Shown piece after piece: positions 50,101-57,595 of a stretch of DNA of 57,595 bases. The DNA lies in IMG/VR virus record IMGVR_UViG_3300037189_024976, positions 1 to 57,595 of that record. The stretch is one strand, 5' to 3'. Numbering within the stretch: position 1 is the stretch's first letter; every line of letters begins with the position of its first letter. Origin of the DNA: a virus. The notes beneath the pieces were generated by a model, which saw only the letters and a list, made by a program, of their open reading frames with translations, did not search any database and had not been told where the DNA came from. A program made the position numbers and the translations under genes.

Positions 50101-51203
50101 TTGTTAAAAATGGATCAGCATATACAACTGTTTCAGATAAAGTTTTTACTCTTAAATCTGTAAATTGGTATTCAGATGGAACTGATGCAACAAATTCCGC
50201 TGGAGAGGACACTGGACAGCTTATAAATGTTTTCTTAAATAATATAGAAATTAGAAGTTGGCAGGTTCCAACATTAGCTTATAACGGTGCATCTTTATAT
50301 ACTGGGTGGAAGCCAACAGATAAAAATCAAACAACTGGTTTAAGAAAAAAAGTTATTATAGATTTAAATTTACTTAACACCACAGACAAATATTTTGGTT
50401 TTTGCAGTCAAGCATCTTCTAATTTAAGAGAAATTTATGCAAGTGAAAAACCACTTGTTGAAAGAAGTGTTAATTATTGGTATCAAGATAGAGAATTTTT
50501 AAACGGAATTGTTCAAGGATTAAATACGTTCAGTAGATATAAAAATTATATGATGCAAACAAATCCAGAAGTTGTAGGAATAAATACTTATGATGTTCAA
50601 TATACTAATCCAGCAGCTGTCTCAGTTGATAGTTTTTGGCTGGGATATAGACTTCAGTATTTTCCAGGTCCAGAACAATCTGATCAAGCATATGCACAAA
50701 CACAAAACATTGATGAATATGCATTATCTTTTTCTACCCCAATAAATACAGGATTTAGAGCAAAGTTTGCTGTAGCAAATAATTCACCACAAATGATTTA
50801 TTTGGCTCGTAAGCCAGATGATAAGGTGCATGTAGATTCAAGATTTACTTTATTTACACATGAAATTGTTGGACCTTCAGATCCACAAATTATAGAAAGA
50901 ATAACGGATAGGTCTAATGCAACAGAAATTGCACAAGTTGATTCTCCATGGATTCAATCTCAAGAGGCAGCACAAAGGCTATTGTCTGTTATAGAAAAAG
51001 GTTTTGACGGGTTCTCAAAAGACACTACAGTGCAAATATTTGGAAACCCTCTTGTACAGGTGGGCGATGTTATAACAATTAATTATTCATTGTCTAAATT
51101 AAATCAGCAAAAATATGCAGTTCACTCAGTTTCCCATAATTTTAGTCAGGGGCTAAAAACAACCCTTGTATTAAACATGATTGATAGAGGTGTTTCGTAT
51201 TAA
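47112..51203 (+). CDS. Tail hub / tip protein (Tal or gp27-like end)
   Basis: The 1363-residue protein is large and multi-domain. The first 400 residues look like beta-sandwich carbohydrate-binding insertions (for example LYIDGSIVTVDGSTSITPPN). The middle contains helical and OB-like parts (DYVANLKPVFDVITNILDLS, DTIIDTLAQIFLAYQIGAY... region, near residue 590). The last 120 residues, QSQEAAQRLLSVIEKGFDGF, NPLVQVGDVITINYS and KYAVHSVSHNFSQGLKTTLV, match the hub end of gp27/Tal-type proteins. It probably forms the trimeric tip that caps the tube and carries fibres. No peptidase motif was seen. Confidence 0.75.
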   Translation: MLSVTDVTSDIFLNSSAVELQPVVSAEWNQNLFNPPYITTAGDGTKEAVSPNGSNITNVGNDSTLPGFTVKSFPLTSGSGSVSYSVTTSGGSAYKIVTFVKTNNAFPIIFTAYAKGTSTQYGSTSQEANSYGWTKLETYIGGQNSSDTMTSFTYTLSVNSVDSDTNTTIAYFSVPEVYRTTHFDYQYNSYWPTDTAFTYFRPGESYVGSGNAQCTFPSNYRKVTSPILNNYTGKTYSPISSIIQTPSFTMASAPVPLYKNALPNDMATYKYFVSSASTKSIAAMYAQNINSNKIVIKFNTLMTVPTINLYIDGSIVTVDGSTSITPPNNSESVDTGTIVLYWTGTAWTKTKWSVMPQFDSTGILTKYTSFKKISVTQISQTTKSDFSSYTNSNFVNDLGRMQLIEVSPRLEIDLTNFVKNVSINKSLDSKNNFVPISSVNADDATINLSAIPIALNNGFVPIFSSQSNLSTNVLSNMLRKNIKFYINFNIKSYFNLSTNSFTTLNSGNGRYIPGGVFYSDSWDETDIKDVRIVAYDITRYLQTTAVSDYVANLKPVFDVITNILDLSGFTDYDVDSLYQVCNDKTTPLDLAYFYTNSRDTTIIDTLAQIFLAYQIGAYINEYGVMTFKSLSQILNSNNSVMTISDSSILEGGYSVNNKAKPGKLSLRYEMPKIKQSAALQNAQDPSIKNSPSFVYTTSNDVAWSQETTDSVGFNYLYDDMLEKDNFYTINKNDFLDLFHTFTLNNNGYAMIEDELVSFVYKEYTISNTSGSTTVSVKNDIELSAEVNRFIKKYSTGLVISDGSTKGDYNVVVTPTGRITNVKRGLFGTAPKDHTIITSLSDKGLLEAALDITNFNNISMATGTSNTSLTNNQVDAPNLPNVEKIAISSTSTKKCLIYPSQKDKNYKTHLVKFDIPTDNVGSTGLFFNNNGSSPEGSYFVELVKSEYLNPLTLQSYSIKKYTYTIEISTITSAAKRLIAWSDVTGIVNNVMANLQKVFVKNGSAYTTVSDKVFTLKSVNWYSDGTDATNSAGEDTGQLINVFLNNIEIRSWQVPTLAYNGASLYTGWKPTDKNQTTGLRKKVIIDLNLLNTTDKYFGFCSQASSNLREIYASEKPLVERSVNYWYQDREFLNGIVQGLNTFSRYKNYMMQTNPEVVGINTYDVQYTNPAAVSVDSFWLGYRLQYFPGPEQSDQAYAQTQNIDEYALSFSTPINTGFRAKFAVANNSPQMIYLARKPDDKVHVDSRFTLFTHEIVGPSDPQIIERITDRSNATEIAQVDSPWIQSQEAAQRLLSVIEKGFDGFSKDTTVQIFGNPLVQVGDVITINYSLSKLNQQKYAVHSVSHNFSQGLKTTLVLNMIDRGVSY

Positions 51204-51216
51204 AATGATCAAAAAA

Positions 51217-51225
51217 TGGTATAAT
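51217..51225 (+). promoter_or_regulatory. Extended -10 promoter element TGGTATAAT
   Basis: It lies in the 50-nt gap after the hub gene. The ATG at 51254 is 28 nt downstream, after AAAGGTGGGG. No -35 is seen at standard spacing. Confidence 0.65.
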
Positions 51226-51253
51226 CTATATATAAATAATAAAGGTGGGGCAA

Positions 51254-51739
51254 ATGTCTTATATTAAAATCTCAGATCCTAACATCATAGACCTGGCAGC
51301 TTGGCATCAGGTCATAAATGTTGTAAATCAGCACAGCGATAGCATAACTTCAATGACCAATAACTTTGGTTTGTCTAGCACAGTTGACTGGACATCTGCA
51401 GCTTTATCACATCAATTTGATCCAGCCTCACAAAATATAATTTTTGGAAGAGCAAAAAGCACTTCTTCAGACACTCCAACAAGTAATATTTACTATAATA
51501 CTGTAACTTTTGCTGATGCTACAACAGGAGCTAGCTCTTTTTCAGCAGCACCAATAGTTAATGCAACCGTATATTCGGGCAACACCAGCGGATCTGTTTC
51601 AACCTCAAATGATGATATTGCAATATCTGTTTACAATGTAAACGCAACTGGTTTTTCATATAGAATATTTAGAACTGGCTCTACAAAAGCAATTTCAGGA
51701 ACAGTGTACGTCAATTGGATGGCAATAGGTCCAAAGTAA
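51254..51739 (+). CDS. Tail-tip-associated beta protein
   Basis: ATG 51254 is preferred to an in-frame GTG at 51245, since AAAGGTGGGG serves it at good spacing. The 161-residue protein has a helical start (LAAWHQVINVVNQHSDSITS), then a beta domain ending GTVYVNWMAIGPK. That matches the short C-terminal beta-sandwich (H-type) domain seen in phage fibre proteins with a final VNWMAIG-like strand. It probably sits at the tail tip between the hub and the next large protein. No enzymatic motif is visible. Confidence 0.6.
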   Translation: MSYIKISDPNIIDLAAWHQVINVVNQHSDSITSMTNNFGLSSTVDWTSAALSHQFDPASQNIIFGRAKSTSSDTPTSNIYYNTVTFADATTGASSFSAAPIVNATVYSGNTSGSVSTSNDDIAISVYNVNATGFSYRIFRTGSTKAISGTVYVNWMAIGPK

Positions 51740-51751
51740 TACGGGGGGAAA

Positions 51752-54700
51752 ATGAAAGCTACACCAGAAGGCAGTAATAAAGCCCCTAAAAAGCCAACGC
51801 TTTTTATTGATAAAAATGATCCACGCTTACTTCCAGCAAACATAGGCAAAACGTTATCAAGAAGTAATGCCGAAATTATGATTGTTGATAAATCTGGTTT
51901 AGTTGGTTTAGCTGGAGCAAACATTGCTGCATTTAGTGGTTTGCCAGATCCAGATACTAAAGATACAACTCCTACTCCAACACCCATTCCAGGTCCAGGT
52001 ACATCATCAACGCCAACAGGTGTAAGCGGATGTGCATCAACGTGGGTGGGGTCAACATTACATATTACATGGAATTTTGATTCAACAAATGTTGCTAATG
52101 CATATGTTTTTGAATTTGTAATAACTTTTACTGTAGGAAGCGTAACTAAAACAGTTTATGCACCAATAAATAAAGCAAGTACAAGTCAATTTTATGATTT
52201 AAATTATGATACTAATGCATATCTTTTTGGGTTTTTTCAGCAAAAATTTGATTCTATAGTTATCAAAGCATCAGACTCTCTTAACAATTTTGGTGGATCA
52301 TGTAGCCATGTGTCACCTTTATACAAAAACTCTTTACCAATACCAGTAATTACAGTAACAACAATAAACCAAGGATATTCAGTTGCCTGGACTCCAATAA
52401 CAGATACAACTTTTAATTTTATATCTATTGAAGAATATATATCTACAGATAATGTTAATATACCAACAGGAGATTATACTCAAGTTTATTTAGATAGTGT
52501 TAATCCAGCAATTGTTATAGCATCTACAACAGAAGGAAGATGGGTAAAAGCTAGGTTTACAGACAAGGCAGGAACATATGGAGAATATTGTACGGCAGTA
52601 TATGTAACACCAACTGCAACAGTTGCAGTAAATACAACACCTCCAAATGCTGTAACTGCTGTATCTGCAGTATGGAGTGGTAATGATATCGTTATATCAT
52701 ACACACTACCAACAACTTTGGCTGGATCATATTTTCAGGTAGCATTAACACCTACTACTGGAGTTAATGGATATTTTTATATTTATCCAGATGGAACATC
52801 TAATTTAAATCAAACAGCAACAATTAGAAAAGCAGACATCTTCTCACAATTTGGAAGATATTATTCATCATTCCCATCTGCTTTACTTACCAGCTTTTCC
52901 GCACTTGGAATTAAAGATCCTCATGGAGTATCATTTTCTGTTGCACAAAGAGCAAATCCATTTCTTATTAATGGCAGTTTACTTGTACCTACATTTACTT
53001 TAACTGGAATTGTTAATGGATATTCAGCAACATTTAGCTTACCATCATATGCTACATTTGGAGAAGTTTATCAAAAGTATACAAGTTGGTCTGGTATAAC
53101 ATCACCAGTAGATTCTTTTACAGGAAGTTACTCATCAGGTGGTACCAGTGGTACAGCAACAATAACTTTAACAAATGTAAAAGATAATCATAATGCTACC
53201 TTATCACCAATACCTACGGGGTATATTATAACTGGAACTGGAATTCCAGCAAACACTTATATTTTATCTGTAAATGGAAATACAATAACATTAAGTAATA
53301 ACTTAACTGCACAAGCTTCAGGCACATATTCAGCACAAGGACTTGTTTATGCTGGTACGGGTCCAGCTAACATCCCATCAACTTTATATCAAAATACATA
53401 TATTTTGGTTCGCTATTATGATGACTTTGATAATGGATCTGCGGTGTCTGCAGAACAAATTGTTATTCCATATCAACCAGTAACAGCAGATGTTATTGGA
53501 CCACCAAATGTTTCAAGTACTGGATTGTCAACTACAAGCGGTATTGATTCAAGTGGTACATTAGGTTTTAATGGATATATAAATCTTTCATGGCCTGCTG
53601 TTACAGATTCACAATTGCGTGGATATAGAATTAGATTTACAACAGATGCCTTAAGTCCAGTTTATTCTTATGTTGATTATCCAATTGATCAATCAAATCC
53701 GCCAACAGGAACTCTATCTTATAAGTTGACGGGACTTGCGGTAGGTGCTACATATAAATTAGCTGTAGCAACATATGATCAATATAATAATCTATCTACA
53801 GCATTTACAGCTTTTACAGATGTTGCAATTTCTGGAACCCCCGCAATAACCAATTACATATCAGCTGGTAACTTTAAGTTTGGATATGGCGTAAATACAT
53901 CTACGGATAAAGGTTTATATTTTGACTCAAGTAATTATTGGTATATAACATCTACAAATTCTGCAAGATTAAAAGTTGGTGGAGACACAAGTAATTATTT
54001 ATTATGGGATGGATCAAGTTTTACAATTGATGGAAATATATCTGCAAGAGGTGGATCATTTCAGGGAAATGTTGCATTAACTGCATCAGGAGCATCTATA
54101 TATAGCGGAGATGTTACAACCAATCCTGGAAATTTAACTGGTGATGGGTTTATATTAAATAGCGGTGGCTTGCTCATAAGAAAAGGCACCAACCAAGTTT
54201 CTATGGATACAACAACTGGTGGAATATCAGCTAACTATGGCTCTATAGCTGGATGGGATATAACCTCTGCAAAGATTGAAAAATTATCATCAACAAAATA
54301 TGCGGGTCTTTCTCCAAGTGGAACATATGCTTTCTGGGCGGGAAGTTCAGTATCTGGTGGAGATACAAATCAATTTGCAGTAGATCGTACAGGAAAAGTA
54401 TATGCTTCAGCTGTACAAATTACTGGTGGTGCTTTAGATATAGGTGCAACATCATCAAATCTAACATCAGGGTTTCACGTAACATCTTTGGGTAAAATGT
54501 ATGCAGATGGTGCACAAATTACGGGTACATTATCTGTAACTGGAGATTCAACATTTAAATCAAATATTCAGTTATGGACAGATAATACAACTTACGGATC
54601 TATATATGGTGGTGCATCACCAACATCTGGTGCAAGAACTGTAATGAATTATAAAGGTTTTGCAGCATATTCATCCGCATCAACTGGAAATAATAATTCT

Positions 54701-55555
54701 GTAACAGAAATACTTACAACGCCAATAGGAGATACACAAACAACTCCAGGTGGAAATACAATTTCAATGCCAACACTTTACAATGGAATTAACTTCTTTA
54801 CAAAGGGTGCAATAATTGGTGGATGGATTGTTAATGATGGAGTAATAACATCAGATAAAAGCAAACAAATAACACTAACTTCTGGAACAAACGCTGGAAT
54901 AGTAATGTCTGGAATAGTTGGTACTAACACTAACTATACTGTAGGGATGAGCGTACCATCAGCAGCAGGAGATAAAGTGTTTTGGGCTGGATCTTCAAAA
55001 TCTGCTGCTAATTTTTATGTAGATACAACAGGATCTCTTACAGCAACAGGTGCAACAATTACTGGAATTTTAAAGAGTGCAGATAGAACTTCATCTACAG
55101 ACACTTCAAATAACGGATATTACTTTACTTCATCAGATGGTTCATTTATTGCAGGAAGTGCATCATCTTATATTCAATACAATGGTTCGTTAAACCCAAT
55201 TACATTGCAAGCATCTGCATCAAGATCTATTGTAGATAATACAAATTTGCCAACAGGTGATACAGCAACTGGTTATTCAAGTTTCTCCAGAATATCCTTA
55301 GATCCAACATATGGAACTTTAATTAAAGGAGTTCCTATTCAAGGAAATATTGATATGACAGATGCAGGAAGCGGTGGGCATTATCTTGGAATTTCTTCTA
55401 TGGGACGTTTACCAAGACAAAGAATGGTTGTTGAAAATCCATCAACTGGAGTTTTACAATTAGGCATGGCAGTATATTATCAAAATTTAAGTACATCAAC
55501 ATCAGTTCCTGGAGCAAGCTCAGGTTATGTAGGAGATTTGTGGGTGTCATTTTAA
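51752..55555 (+). CDS. Large minor tail protein with Fn3-like domains and fibre-like C-terminus
   Basis: The 1267-residue protein starts with a short leader and a Pro/Thr linker (TPTPTPIPGPGTSSTPTG, about 70-87). Several Fn3-like domains follow, including one ending YKLAVATYDQYNNLSTAF (about 660-690). A GTGIPANTYILSVNGNTITLS module near residue 490-515 is also present twice in the 11009 gene. The last 500 residues are fibre-like repeats (FWAGSSVSGGDTNQFAVDRTGK, FWAGSSKSAANFYVDTTG). The end is GYVGDLWVSF. It is probably a tip fibre or receptor-binding protein. The next gene starts at once (TAAATG). Confidence 0.75.
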   Translation: MKATPEGSNKAPKKPTLFIDKNDPRLLPANIGKTLSRSNAEIMIVDKSGLVGLAGANIAAFSGLPDPDTKDTTPTPTPIPGPGTSSTPTGVSGCASTWVGSTLHITWNFDSTNVANAYVFEFVITFTVGSVTKTVYAPINKASTSQFYDLNYDTNAYLFGFFQQKFDSIVIKASDSLNNFGGSCSHVSPLYKNSLPIPVITVTTINQGYSVAWTPITDTTFNFISIEEYISTDNVNIPTGDYTQVYLDSVNPAIVIASTTEGRWVKARFTDKAGTYGEYCTAVYVTPTATVAVNTTPPNAVTAVSAVWSGNDIVISYTLPTTLAGSYFQVALTPTTGVNGYFYIYPDGTSNLNQTATIRKADIFSQFGRYYSSFPSALLTSFSALGIKDPHGVSFSVAQRANPFLINGSLLVPTFTLTGIVNGYSATFSLPSYATFGEVYQKYTSWSGITSPVDSFTGSYSSGGTSGTATITLTNVKDNHNATLSPIPTGYIITGTGIPANTYILSVNGNTITLSNNLTAQASGTYSAQGLVYAGTGPANIPSTLYQNTYILVRYYDDFDNGSAVSAEQIVIPYQPVTADVIGPPNVSSTGLSTTSGIDSSGTLGFNGYINLSWPAVTDSQLRGYRIRFTTDALSPVYSYVDYPIDQSNPPTGTLSYKLTGLAVGATYKLAVATYDQYNNLSTAFTAFTDVAISGTPAITNYISAGNFKFGYGVNTSTDKGLYFDSSNYWYITSTNSARLKVGGDTSNYLLWDGSSFTIDGNISARGGSFQGNVALTASGASIYSGDVTTNPGNLTGDGFILNSGGLLIRKGTNQVSMDTTTGGISANYGSIAGWDITSAKIEKLSSTKYAGLSPSGTYAFWAGSSVSGGDTNQFAVDRTGKVYASAVQITGGALDIGATSSNLTSGFHVTSLGKMYADGAQITGTLSVTGDSTFKSNIQLWTDNTTYGSIYGGASPTSGARTVMNYKGFAAYSSASTGNNNSVTEILTTPIGDTQTTPGGNTISMPTLYNGINFFTKGAIIGGWIVNDGVITSDKSKQITLTSGTNAGIVMSGIVGTNTNYTVGMSVPSAAGDKVFWAGSSKSAANFYVDTTGSLTATGATITGILKSADRTSSTDTSNNGYYFTSSDGSFIAGSASSYIQYNGSLNPITLQASASRSIVDNTNLPTGDTATGYSSFSRISLDPTYGTLIKGVPIQGNIDMTDAGSGGHYLGISSMGRLPRQRMVVENPSTGVLQLGMAVYYQNLSTSTSVPGASSGYVGDLWVSF

Positions 55556-57595
55556 ATGCCATTCTATGTTAAAACATCCTCAACTGGTTCATGGAAAACT
55601 ATTACAAAATTTTTTGTTAAAACTTCAACAACTGGAGATTGGAAAGCTGTACAAAAAGCTTTTATTAAAAATGTAAGTGGAGGATGGTCTCAATTTTGGC
55701 CAAAAGCTGGCCCCACACTTTCAACGCCTCTTGCAATAACAGCAGATAAATTGCAATACCCATCATCTGGAACTGCATATCCTAAACTTACTGGCTATAA
55801 CTATAATTGGAGTTATAATGGTTCTTTAACTTTAAACTATAGTTTTCAAAAATCTAAAAGTCTAAACGGTTCGTATTCAAATTTAACAGGCACTGGCGGA
55901 ACAGGAACAATTTCAAATCCAACAATAGCTTCAGGAGGTAATTCTCCAAGCGATTATACTTTACAGTACCCAAGAGATTTTGTTGCTAACCCTACATATT
56001 TTACATTTAATATTACTGCAACAGACAGTAATGGTGTAACAACAGAAACAAGTAATAATAATAATAATGGAAACGGATATGTTGCAATATATGGCCCTAC
56101 AGTAACTATCTCAACTGGAACGTGGTCATCTGGCCCATATTTTTCAAATTCAAGTGCTACTTATACTATAGGTACGGTTGCAAATTCTAGCTATACAAGA
56201 ACATACATAACAAGAAGTGATGGTACAGTTGTTTTAAATGATACAACATTTAGTTCAAAAGTTAAATACGTTGGGGCAACGCCAACAGATAATAAAGGAA
56301 GCACTTATACACTTTATTTTGATAGCACAGATGTAGGTAAAACTTATAGTGCATATACAATAGCTTATGATTTAAGTGATAATGGAACTTCAAGCGGAAC
56401 TGCAACGATGTCTTCATCAGTAATTCAAGCTCTAACTATATCAACACAACCAACAACTATATTAGATGGCCAATATCTAGGGGCAGGATACCAACTTTTA
56501 GGAAATACAGGAACATTTTCTACTACACCAGACGGGGTGTATTGGGTATGGCAATATTCTCCTGATAATGTCCCTGCTAATTTTAAGACAATGTACAATA
56601 GTTCTGGAATACCACTTTCTAGTGGGGTAGATACTTTACAAGCACAAAATCATTATTTTACAATTCCATCAGCATCTTATATTTATAATGTTAGTAATAG
56701 TTTGGTTTATACTCCCACATTAAATGGATATATAAGGCTTTATTCAAATGCTTATATAGGATCAACATATGCCGATCCTCCAACTAATACTGGAGTGGGA
56801 CCAATTGTAAATACACTTCCATCACCAACAGTTTCTGCAAGCATTTTATCTCCAACAACTGTTTCAAAAACAACATATGGAACTTTTGGAACATGGGATT
56901 ATGTTAATGCTAACGATACAACTTATAGTTATGTTTGGCAATATTATAATGGAACTGGCTACAGTCAAATAGTTAACCCTTCGGGAACTGCATTTATTAC
57001 AAATAAGCAATTATATGGAACCACTGGAGTGCTAACAACTCGAACTCCTGGAGGATATAGGGCGGGAGGAAGTTTATCGGTAGCTGGTGTAGATAGCTTA
57101 TTTAATGGAACTTGGAACATAACTGGTATATATAGAGATCAGATATATATAGATTTAAGTACTATTGCATCGTATTCCTATACAACAGTGTATACAGCAA
57201 ATTCTGGTTACCTTACATATCAAGGTGCAATTTATCAACCTGCTATAAATTTATCTGCTCCAACTGCTTTTTCTTATTCAACAAGCTATTCTGTTGGAGC
57301 AAATGTTACCAGTACATATAGGTATTATTGCACTACTGCATATAATGGAAATGGTTGGTCTTCGACAACAAGCTATAGTTCTGGAAATACTGTAATTTAC
57401 GCTAATCATTTGTACTCCTCAAATACAAACAATAATCTTAATCATTCTCCAACAGGAGCAAACGGATATATTTATTGGTCAGATTTAGGAGATGTAACAC
57501 CAAGTGCGGGAGTGTATTGGAAATTAGTAAGTCCAACAGATACCTTTTTCTTTTCTCTAATAAATGTTTCAAGTACTTCAAGTAGTGGAGCAGTA
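55556..57595 (+). CDS. Fibre-type protein with SGTW-like anchor and carbohydrate-binding-like repeats (cut by window end)
   Basis: The frame is open from ATG 55556 to the end of the window, 680 codons, without a stop. The N-terminus holds three anchor motifs: VKTSSTGSWKTITKFF, VKTSTTGDWKAVQKAF and IKNVSGGWSQFW, the counterpart of the repeats at 5839. Beta-sandwich repeats rich in Ser, Thr, Tyr and Asn follow. Near residues 600-650, NGWSSTTSYSSGNTVIYANH, LYSSNTNNNLNHSP and a later YWKL resemble a CBM5/12-type chitin-binding repeat. It would be an adhesin at the tail tip. The true length is unknown. Confidence 0.7.
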   Translation, partial: MPFYVKTSSTGSWKTITKFFVKTSTTGDWKAVQKAFIKNVSGGWSQFWPKAGPTLSTPLAITADKLQYPSSGTAYPKLTGYNYNWSYNGSLTLNYSFQKSKSLNGSYSNLTGTGGTGTISNPTIASGGNSPSDYTLQYPRDFVANPTYFTFNITATDSNGVTTETSNNNNNGNGYVAIYGPTVTISTGTWSSGPYFSNSSATYTIGTVANSSYTRTYITRSDGTVVLNDTTFSSKVKYVGATPTDNKGSTYTLYFDSTDVGKTYSAYTIAYDLSDNGTSSGTATMSSSVIQALTISTQPTTILDGQYLGAGYQLLGNTGTFSTTPDGVYWVWQYSPDNVPANFKTMYNSSGIPLSSGVDTLQAQNHYFTIPSASYIYNVSNSLVYTPTLNGYIRLYSNAYIGSTYADPPTNTGVGPIVNTLPSPTVSASILSPTTVSKTTYGTFGTWDYVNANDTTYSYVWQYYNGTGYSQIVNPSGTAFITNKQLYGTTGVLTTRTPGGYRAGGSLSVAGVDSLFNGTWNITGIYRDQIYIDLSTIASYSYTTVYTANSGYLTYQGAIYQPAINLSAPTAFSYSTSYSVGANVTSTYRYYCTTAYNGNGWSSTTSYSSGNTVIYANHLYSSNTNNNLNHSPTGANGYIYWSDLGDVTPSAGVYWKLVSPTDTFFFSLINVSSTSSSGAV

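Noticed and set aside
1-57595. tRNA genes, integrase, attachment sites, insertion sequences
   Set aside because: Gaps between genes are short and show no cloverleaf-like sequence. No recombinase motif or terminal inverted repeats were found.

Overview
This window is part of a large genome of a tailed double-stranded DNA phage (Caudoviricetes) with siphovirus morphology. Every convincing gene lies on the + strand. Genes are packed tightly, often joined by ATGA or TAATG overlaps. The sequence is AT-rich, and most genes use AGA for arginine. Portal, prohead protease with scaffold, HK97-fold capsid, neck proteins, tail tube, frameshifted tail chaperones, a 1666-residue tape measure and a hub protein show a long non-contractile tail. 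The host cannot be fixed from the sequence. The fibre domain repertoire and the accessory enzymes resemble aquatic metagenomic phages, and the small gene before the portal resembles genes I recall from actinobacteriophages, but this is a weak inference.

Layout. Positions 1-600 hold the 3' end of a class II ribonucleotide reductase, the tip of a nucleotide-metabolism region to the left. Positions 637-18945 form a very large fibre and receptor-binding block. It contains collagen-like, pyocin-knob, Kelch-like, YadA-head-like, cupredoxin-like and S74-chaperone modules, and three tandem paralogues of about 400 residues. Positions 18990-23318 hold two unrecognised proteins, a U32-like/methyltransferase fusion and a polytopic membrane protein. 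Positions 23358-26422 form a second fibre block with fibrinogen-like and LamG lectin domains, a 15-unit VTPP stalk and an eight-cysteine tail. Positions 26485-32358 are an accessory modification island: glycosyltransferase, SGNH-like enzyme, carbamoyltransferase, cupin, 2-oxoglutarate oxygenase and a DUF6065-like protein. Positions 32418-51203 are the head and tail morphogenesis module. Positions 51254-57595 are further tail-tip and fibre genes, and the last one runs off the window.

Expression signals are unusually readable. Eight gene groups begin 22-30 nt after an extended -10 element of the form TGNTATAAT. Only one of these (26429-26458) also has a consensus -35. The capsid and tail-tube genes share an identical 16-nt ribosome-binding leader, use CGT/CGC arginine codons unlike their neighbours, and are each closed by a hairpin terminator followed at once by a new extended -10. 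The tail chaperone pair has a CCCAAAC slippery heptamer with a nested hairpin 6 nt downstream. The protease gene carries a strong internal Shine-Dalgarno and ATG that should make a separate scaffold protein.

No terminase, lysis gene, integrase, replication gene, tRNA or CRISPR array was found. The terminase genes are not in their usual place just before the portal.
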